Source: Primulina eburnea | Lineage: Eukaryota; Streptophyta; Magnoliopsida; Lamiales; Gesneriaceae | Assembly (NCBI RefSeq): GCF_022965805.1 | Contig: NW_027331260.1 | Location: 310,001 to 374,000 of the forward strand | Reading direction: 5' to 3' | DNA length: 64,000 bases | Shown: positions 56,271 through 64,000 of the stretch, in pieces | How the letters are laid out: the number at the start of each line of letters is the position of its first letter | How positions within the stretch are numbered: the first letter of the stretch is position 1 | Program-made: the position numbers and the translations under genes | Notes under the pieces: generated by a model | The model's database searches: none | What the model saw: the letters and a program-made list of their open reading frames with translations, nothing else | Told to the model about the DNA's origin: nothing

Positions 56271-59200
56271 GTACGCTATAACTCAGATGAAGCGGATAAC
56301 ACCAATGATGTGGTGGCAGATACTGTTTTACTCAATGAAATGCCTGCTTATGCCTTGTTTGATTGTGGTGCTACTCACTCATTCGTGTCTAGACGATTTG
56401 CTAAAAAGTTAAAACTTTTGCATGAAACTCTTAGTAACACCGGCTAGCAAAACAATTGAAACTCGTAAGGTATACCAGAACTGTAAAATTTGCATCAGTG
56501 ATCATATATTTGAAGCAGAATTTATTCAACTAAACATGATTGAGTTCGACATCATTCTCGGTATGGACTGGTTAGCTAAACACCAAGCCATGATAGACTG
56601 TAAAAAGAAAAATGTCAAACTTTAGACTCCAAATAAAAAGGAAATCATATATCATGGAAATGCCAAGGAACAAAAATCTCTTCTATCTGCCTCACAAACC
56701 TGGAAGGCCATAAAATGCGGTAGAGAAATCTACCTGGCAATGATCAGCGAATTCAGAGAAGAAACTGCCCCAAAACTGGAGGATATCCCAGTCGCTAAAG
56801 AATTTCCAGACGTTTTTCCCGAGGAATTACCTAGTACGATACCCGATAGAGAAGTGGAATTTGAAATTAATTTGGTCCCTGGTGATGCACCAATTTCAAA
56901 AGCAGCATACCGAATGGCTCCAGCAAAACTAAAGGAGTTGAAGGTGCAACTTCAGGAGTTATTGGACAAGAAACAAATCCGACCTAGTGCATCCCTGTGG
57001 GGAGCCCCAGTACTGTTCGTAAAGAAGAAGGACGGAAGCATGAGACTATGTATTGTGACTAAAGGGAGTTGAAAAAGATCACAATAAAGAATAAGTACCC
57101 GCTTCCAAGAATAGATGATCTTTTCGATCAACTAAAAGGAGCTAAGGTCTTTTCAAAACTCGACCTAAGATCAGACTATCATGAAATTCAAGGCTGAGGA
57201 TATCCCTAAAACAACTTTTAGGACAAGATATGGACATTATGAATTCACAGTAATGCCTTTTGGTCTAACAAATGCTCCTGCAGCATTCATTGACCTCATG
57301 AACAGGGTATTCAAGCCATACCTCAATAAGTTTGTGGTAGTTTTCATAGATGATATCCTCGTGTACTAACCCGTGAGGAAGACCATCGAGAATATCTTCG
57401 TCTCACCTTGCAGACACTGCGTGAAAAAGAACTCTATGCCAAATTAAAGAAGTGTGAATTTTTGTTAAAAAGTGTTGCGTTCTTAGGCCATATAATCTCT
57501 GAATTAGGGGTGTCAGTGGATCCTAAGAAAGTAGAGGCAATCAGGGACTGGCCTCAACCGAAAACAGTGACTGAAGTAAGGAATTTTCTGGGTTCAGCTG
57601 GCTACTATAGAAAATTTGTGGAAGGATTTTCTTCGATAGTTATCCTTCTCACCAAACTCACACAGAAGAATTCAAAATTTATTTGGAATGAAGCATGTGA
57701 GAAAAGTTTTGAAACCCTAAAAACAAAGCTCGCATCTACACCAATACTAGTTCTTCCCGAGGACGACAAGAACTTCACAATATATAGTGACGCTTCAAAG
57801 GGAGGATTAGGGTACGTGCTTATGCAGGAAGGTCAGGTAATTTGCCTACGCATCAAGGCAATTAAGACCTAATGAGCAAAATTATTCAACTCATGACCTT
57901 GAGTTAGGAGCAATCGTATTTGTACTAAAGATCTAGAGACATTACCTTTATGAGGTAAAATGCGAAGTATTCACTGATCACCATAGCCTCAAATACATAT
58001 TCACCCAAAAGGAATTAAACATGAGGCAAACAAGGTGGATTGAACTTCTGAAAGATTACGATTTATCGATCAATTATCATTCGGGGAAGGCAAATAAAGT
58101 AGCAGATGCGTTGAGCCGAAGGAACATTGGAAAAGTAAGCTTCTCTTTTCTATCAGCGCAACCATGCCTTCGAGAAGCAATCAAATTGAAACAAAGCCAA
58201 GATCCCTCCATCACGAAGATTAAAGAACAGATTCAAGAAGGAAAAACCCAAGAGTTCCAGACCGATGAGAATGGTGTTCTCTGGATGAGAATCAACGTTT
58301 GTGCGTACCAGACATCAATGGAATTCGGGAAGAAGTGATGTCCGAGGCACATAAGTCGAAATTTTCAGTCCACCTGGGAAGCACCAAGATGTACCGAGAT
58401 TTGAAAAATAATTACTGGTGGAATGGAATGAAGAAAGGCATAGCTGTCTTTGTTTCCAGGTGCTTAACCTATTAACAAGTCAATGCAGAACATCAACGGC
58501 CTGGAGTACTCCTACAACCTTTAGAAATACCAAAATGGAAGTGGGATAACATCTCCATGGACTTCGTAGTAGGGCCTCCAAAATCAAGGCAAGGTCATGA
58601 TGAGATTTGGGTAATCATTGACAGATTGACCAAATCTGCCCATTTCTTACCGGTTCAGAAGAATTAAAACCTGGATAAATTAGCCACCATGTACATGGAC
58701 AACATAATGAGATTACACGGAGTTCGGTAAGTATATTATCTGACAGAGATCCAACATTCGTATCATGATTTTGGAAAAAATTTCAAAAGGCTATAGGGAC
58801 TAAAGTCACTCTCAGGACGGCCTTTCATCCATAGATTGTTGGCCATGCTGAAAGGACAATTCAAACCTTCGAGGACATGTTGAAGGCATGTGCTCTGGAT
58901 TTTCATGGAAATTGGAGTGAACACTTATCTCTGATAGAATTTGCCTATAATAACATCTATCACAGTAGCATCGAAATGGCTCCGTATGAAGCATTGTATG
59001 GCCGAAAGTGTAGGTCACCTCTGTACTGGGATGAAGTTGGAGAAAAGACTATCACTGGACCTGAGCTTGTTCAAGTGACAATTGACAAAGTAGCCATAAT
59101 CAGAGATAGACTCAAAACAACTCAAGATCGACAAAAGAGCTGGGCTGATTTAAAGCAAAGACCGTTGGAACTGGAGCTCGGTGAAAAAGCTTATGTAAAA

Positions 59201-59616
59201 GTCCCACCTATGAAAGGAGTGGTTCGGTTCAGCAAGTCCGGAAAGTTAAATCCAAGATATGTCGGACCCTTGAGATACTGGAAAAAGTGGGAACCCTAGC
59301 CTACCGACTGGCTTTACCACCAGACATGTCCAGAATTTACAACGTTTTCCATGTCTCACAACTAAGGAAATATGTCCCAGACCCGAGTCACATCCTTAAA
59401 GTTGCACCGTTGATGATCGAAGGACACCTGAACGAAGAGCTGAAATATGAAGAGGTCCCTACTCGAATAGTGGACACCAAAGATCAAGTGCTGAGACACC
59501 GAACAATTTCATATGTCAAAATACAGTAGTCAAATCATACTGAACAAGAAGCAACTTGAGAACTACAAGAAAAGATGTGCACTCAATATCCTCATCTCTT
59601 TAAAAAATCGAGTTGA
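56270..59616 (+). pseudogene. pol: Pol of the 52-kb gypsy element: protease to chromodomain, multiple breaks
   Basis: Protease: MPAYALFDCGATHSFVS has DCG where DSG/DTG is expected. Then EFDIILGMDWLAKHQAMIDC and [42 protein letters not shown], an extra base near 57055, then [13 protein letters not shown] and [12 protein letters not shown] (catalytic box intact) followed by a TAA and frameshift near 57367. RNase [34 protein letters not shown]. Integrase: HLGSTKMYRDL, CLTY then a TAA (the second Cys lost), [19 protein letters not shown], then ERTIQTFEDMLKACALDF and YGRKCRSPLYW. The tail holds a chromodomain-like RTISYVKIQ, TAG, SNHTEQEATWEL. The stop is at 59614-59616. Its order marks Ty3/gypsy, likely Tekay/Del. 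Confidence 0.88.
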
Positions 59617-59644
59617 TCCAAAGTTCGATGGCGAAACTTTCAAT

Positions 59645-59657
59645 AAGGAGGGTTGGA
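59645..59657 (+). other. Polypurine tract
   Basis: AAGGAGGGTTGGA before the 3' LTR. It is less pure than in the other elements. Confidence 0.7.
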
Positions 59658-61089
59658 TGTGAGAACCCGGAATTTCCGAAGCAAATCATGTAAGAAATAA
59701 AACTCGAAATTAAGCTCAAAACTTTAAGCTTAACCATAAAACTCAACAATAAAATTAAAATTTCAGCTAACACGGCTCGAGGGAAGAACTCAAAAGCTCG
59801 AGGAGTAGCTCAAAAGGAATCTATGCTATGAGAAACCACAATAATCAAAGTGTCTTCACCGGAGGAGTGAAACCCCAGCTGATGAACTCGATCTTTTAGC
59901 TCAAGGAAACTCAACCTTTCTTGTCCTAAAAGAACCAAAAAGGGATCTAGGAGAAGAGCTAAAGGAATAGGCATAATTAATGTGCAGGGAGTAACCCTTG
60001 AGTTGATCAATGTGACCCTTGATGCTTGGATAACCTTTGACCACATTGATGGCTTTTCTTGTGCACCAAGGAGACGGCCATGGGGTGTTGAAAAACCATT
60101 TTTTTCACCTATAAATAGGGCACTACATGCTGAAGAAACCACACCCGAAAATCCACAAGAAAAATCGGTCATCTCCTCCTCCAAGCAACTCTTGGCCGCC
60201 ACTAGCAAGAGAGAAGAAGGAAGATTTGCTCCGGCTATTTCGTACAGTGAATTGCTGCTTATACTATCGCGAGGATCCTGTCCAAATTCGGTCACCGTTC
60301 GTCCAAGTTTGAACAAGTTTCGTACCGCATTGTAAGTGGGTTTTTGTTATGTACTTTTATTGTAATTTAAAATTTGTGTACAAATGTCATGACATGCATG
60401 TATGTGTGTCTATTTATATTCTTTTCAGTACCGTACTGATAAGTTCTGTTCGGTAAATCTGATTATGTGATACACTGTTACAATTCAAATTTGATGTGGG
60501 ACGAATTGTAATTCTGTCTGGCCCCCATCAGTGGGCATAAAAATGTGTTCTGGTCTCATCTCTTAGAGGATTAACATATTGGGGACATTTTGACCATGGA
60601 AAATTAGAAAAGTAATAGGGTTGTGTTTGTTCTGATTTATTCTGAATTATCTGATAACTTTTGTCTCATATTTCAAATTTGATTTGGTTCTGATAAGTCA
60701 GTTTAATAAGTCTTGAAATTCTGTTAAACGATTCTTTAAAATTATCTCTATATGTATCTATGAAAATCGATCGGCCCCCACTTGCTGAGTGTTTCCCAAA
60801 TCACTCACCTCTAACATCTCTCCTCGGATAAGAATGGGGAAGAATTGAATGAGGAGGAGCAGACGACGTCTAGGGCTGGTGATCGCACCAAAAGATAGAG
60901 AATCAAGATTTTGTATTTATTTCGCTTCCCAATTCTAATGTAATTTTTATTCTGTTGTCATTGTAAAGACAATATTTTGTTTTATGAAAAAGACTATTTT
61001 TTGGCTAATTGCTACGAGGCTTAATTGTTTTCATGTAAATTGATAAACAATGCCGGATGTCACCGACGCCTCGGTCTCGGGGCGTGAAA
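59658..61089 (+). repeat. 3' LTR of the 52-kb gypsy element
   Basis: 1432 bp, 92 bp shorter than the 5' LTR because of deletions and repeat-number differences. It ends GGCGTGAAA, a changed form of the 5' end TGACA. Confidence 0.85.
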
Positions 61090-62403
61090 ACTTTTTTGCA
61101 AATTTTGTCAACAATGTATGTTTTCAACAACATTGGGTGTTAGTGAATAAAGAAACTCGATAGCGTTCCTCAAAGTTTGTGTTAATAATAGAGTCTTGTG
61201 ACAATATTCTTCTTTTGGAAACCGACTTATATTAGGTATGGCATTGAACAAGAGTACACTTCACTACAAAACAGTGTAAAATGGCCATTAGGTTGCCTAC
61301 ACTCTAGTTAAAGGCTTGCTTCGAATGGATGCTTCACATAGTGGGAATTTCGAGTTGGTCCAAGTGTAGGAATTGAAGCCGGGGATCACATCTGGTGTAC
61401 GAGGTTACTCCTTGAGGTAAGCCATTCTTAATGGTCCTTAAAGTCGAAAAGTTACTGTGTGAATTTTTAAACAATTTGAACTCCCTTGGCCATCAATATT
61501 TCTATCTCCGCTCCTTGATTGAAATGACCCTTGGTTTCTTGATTTCTTGATTGATGTATATATATATTCACCATCTTGACAGAGATTTACAGAACAAGCT
61601 GGATTTGTTCTCTCACTGGATCCAAAGCCAATTGAGGTAAGAATCTTCTTTTAATTAAACTCTATGTTTGTTTTTATTTCATTTTGTTTTGTCCAAAAAC
61701 AAGAGTATCTAATTTACTGTCATGATGAAACATTCAGGGTTACTGGAATGGAGCAGGATGCCACACAAACTACAGTAATCATAAATTATCTTGATTCTAA
61801 CAGCGATTTGCTTCCTATTCACATGGAGTCTTTGCCCCAAAGCACCCTCAAAAGCTTACTTTATTAGATCTTTATTGCTTAAGCACTTCTATTTGGATAA
61901 AACAGGCTTGTTTAAATGCATGGTCTGCTTGTACCAGGAAAATTTATTATTAATTATTGATTTTTTTCAGCACCAAAAGGAGGGTTTGACTTGATCAAGA
62001 AGGCGATTTTGAACCTCTCTCTACGCCACAAAGAGCATATCAGTGCTTATGGAGAAGGAAATGAGAGAAGATGGACAGGAAAGCAGGAAACTGCCAGTAT
62101 CAACTCTTTTTCATGGGTGTGATATGATTCGTACTTCCACGTACATTTTTGGACACCTTAGTTATATCAAATGGAAAAATAGGCAAACAAATCTTTCTTG
62201 AATGCATGCTCATATCGTTTCATAATGATTTGCAGGGAGTCGCTGACTGTAGCTGCTCGATTCGTGTGGAACGTGACACAGAGAAGAATGACAAAGGTTT
62301 GAATATCCCATTTTTCCCTTGTGGACAATATAAAGGAATGTTCTAGTATTTCTCATGTGCTCTTCTTGATAATTACTTTTTCTTTAGTAAAGGTTTTTTG
62401 TAA

Positions 62404-62529
<126 letters not shown>

Positions 62530-62532
62530 TAG

Positions 62533-63952
62533 AAAGCCATCGAACATTGAAGGGAGCAAAAATGCAGCATGGGCTAAATTCAAAAATTCTTGTTCTATAT
62601 TCCTGAGACCACTTTTGATGTCTGTGAATAAGGACACAAATTGGCAATTCCTCATGCACTCAGAAAAATCGCTTCAACACAAGTTGCTGGGATTGGTTTT
62701 CTTGAATATCTTAGACAGTCTTTCAATATTTAACGTTCATGTGGAACTTATTTTCTTTGTTGAAAGGACTAAAAGTTCAGATGTCTATTTCTTCAAGTTT
62801 CATGTTCGTACTGGAAATCGAATCGACGCCAATGAACCATCCGTCCGTGCAAATTGTTTTCAATGGTACTAGTCCGTGCAAATTGTTTTCAATGGTACTA
62901 GTCCCGGCTAATAGGCGTCCTAATTTTTTACTTGTGGTCAGTTCTAGGAAAGAAATTTGAATAATTGGATTTCAAATTTGAAATTCATTGTCATGTCCGG
63001 AAAAGTTACACATCGATAAGTCCTAAATAAATTCAAACTCATGGACTTATGAATCAAGCAAACATGTTAACGCTATCCTCGGGTAAAGAGAGGGCACAAC
63101 TTATTGAACAGAGGTTTTAAGACAAACACCTTCGATCTATATATGTGAACATGTTTCAGCCGCAGAGCCATTGGCTCGGAAGATGTGTTTAGGCATGTCT
63201 CAAACCTCTAATGAACATTTCATGCGCAAAGGCACACCAAGCAAGAAAAACCATAGAAAACAACTCCTCAAATGGCACAACTCAAAAACTGTCATCCAGT
63301 TTTGAAGATTTGAACTGAATCACGAACAACGAAATGAATATTAACCAACTCGGACATGAATGGAAGTGATCTAAAGGTTAAAGCAGCCTTTGGAATCTTA
63401 ATTCTCAATAGCAGAGCCCCCGAAACACAGGGATGTTTTTGCTGCAACGGATCTGTACATAAGATTAAGAATTTTTTGCAGACTAAACTTGCTATCAAAT
63501 TTTCCCTTTCCTAACTTCTTATGCCCTTCATAATTCAAAATCAATCTGCACATTTGGTTGTTGAACAAAGCAAGATACTCAAAGTAACGCACCAACATCA
63601 GTTTCGACGAAAAGTAGAGAAACCTATCTTGCAAGCATTATAGCATAGAAGATAAAACACATAGAAATGCAACCCACTTTATTATCCATTATATCATACC
63701 AATACTACCAACTAGCGCAGAGCACGCCAATATATAGTATGTACATTCAAGCAAAATACTTCCCTAACGAAAAATAAAAATAAAAAGATGGAATTCATCC
63801 GTTGGTATCATGCCATATCATTTGGCATAGCTGGTATATGAAACCAATGCACATAATGAAAGTATAGACTGGAAAATTAAAGGCCACTATGATAATCAAC
63901 AATCGCAAATCAATGGCTGGAGTTCCCGAAAATCTGAAGGATGCAACCAATA
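62533..63952. other. Region after the glutamine synthetase stop; no gene supported
   Basis: Probably the ancestral 3' UTR followed by intergenic DNA. Short frames on both strands show no family. Confidence 0.4.
62843..62900. repeat. 29-bp perfect tandem duplication
   Basis: Two adjacent copies of a 29-bp unit starting GTCCGTGCAAATTG and ending TGGTACTA. A local slippage or repair product. Confidence 0.9.
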
Positions 63953-64000
63953 TCATGACTTGATATGCTCGTCGTCGTCATTCTCCACATCCCAAGTAAG
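63953..64000 (-). CDS. Possible 3' end of a minus-strand host gene
   Basis: On the minus strand the edge of the window reads LTWDVENDDDEHIKS and a TGA at 63953-63955. The acidic DVENDDDEHIKS end looks like a real protein C-terminus, and about 300 bp of AT-rich sequence on the minus strand downstream could be its 3' UTR. Only 15 codons are visible and the family is not recognised. A chance frame cannot be excluded. Confidence 0.3.
   Translation of the reverse strand, partial: LTWDVENDDDEHIKS

Larger units (their letters stand above)
51983..61089 (+). mobile_element. Ty3/gypsy element with coiled-coil ORFs before gag
   Basis: A 9107-bp plus-strand element. LTRs start TGTGAGAACCCGG and end at 53506 and 61089. 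The flanks are ACTTG (51978-51982) and ACTTT (61090-61094), a TSD with one mismatch. Layout: PBS, two coiled-coil ORFs, gag, protease, RT, RNase H, integrase, chromodomain, polypurine tract. Gag and pol are heavily broken, while the two leading ORFs are intact. It sits within glutamine synthetase exon sequence near the PWF region. Confidence 0.9.

Noticed and set aside
59810..60335. Minus-strand 168-aa and plus-strand 117-aa frames
   Set aside because: Both lie in the 3' LTR; the 5' LTR has the same frames at 52226-52659 with breaks.

Overview
This window is plant nuclear DNA, almost certainly from a eudicot. It is a repeat-dense region with no intact host gene, built from nested, broken and recombined LTR retrotransposons. 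The evidence for a plant is the set of chromovirus-type Ty3/gypsy pol genes with chromodomain ends, Ty1/copia gag-pol, hAT and CACTA debris, initiator-tRNA-Met primer sites (TGGTATCAGAGC) and a broken nuclear gene for plastid-type glutamine synthetase. The protein family of the long ORF at 42.5-45.2 kb resembles proteins I remember from Lamiales assemblies (from memory only).

Layout. 1-12.4 kb: gypsy debris. A plus-strand pol end and its LTR carry a nested solo LTR (1411-4092). A minus-strand pol/LTR/pol/LTR chain follows, and one of its pol pieces is split by a hAT element with a perfect 8-bp target duplication (6084-8106) that itself contains CACTA-like sequence. 12.4-26.4 kb: a Ty1/copia element whose 5' LTR is split by an 8.5-kb gypsy element (13268-21776, TSD CCTAG, LTRs about 1.3% different). 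26.4-29.8 kb: a large LTR whose two flanks come from unrelated elements. 29.8-37.7 kb: a minus-strand gypsy element with a candidate spliceosomal intron between gag and protease; a 1.58-kb solo LTR with perfect TSDs sits in its 5' LTR. 37.7-41.35 kb: older gypsy LTR and gag scraps. 41.35-46.72 kb: the most unusual unit. It has a minus-strand 3' LTR and polypurine tract, a roughly 887-codon ORF broken by one TAG, and two small related plus-strand ORFs, each with its own TATA box, diverging from a spacer that holds a G-box. 46.7-49.3 kb: more gypsy LTR. 49.3-64 kb: the only host-gene territory. It has a possible LRR relic, a glutamine synthetase pseudogene (51030-62532) split by a 9.1-kb gypsy element (51983-61089), and a possible 3' end of a minus-strand gene at the right edge.

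Working logic. The elements share an architecture (PBS - gag - protease - RT/RNase H - integrase - chromodomain - polypurine tract - LTR), and each pol I followed carries frameshifts or stops, so none looks autonomous. TSDs give a partial order of events: the copia LTR predates the 13.3-kb gypsy insertion, the minus gypsy LTR predates the 34.4-kb solo LTR, and the glutamine synthetase copy lies outside the 52-kb gypsy element. The best leads for new biology are the divergent TATA-driven ORF pair with its AACTGA-rich DNA, the two coiled-coil ORFs placed before gag in the 52-kb element, the covarying hairpin in the LTRs, and the gag/protease intron.
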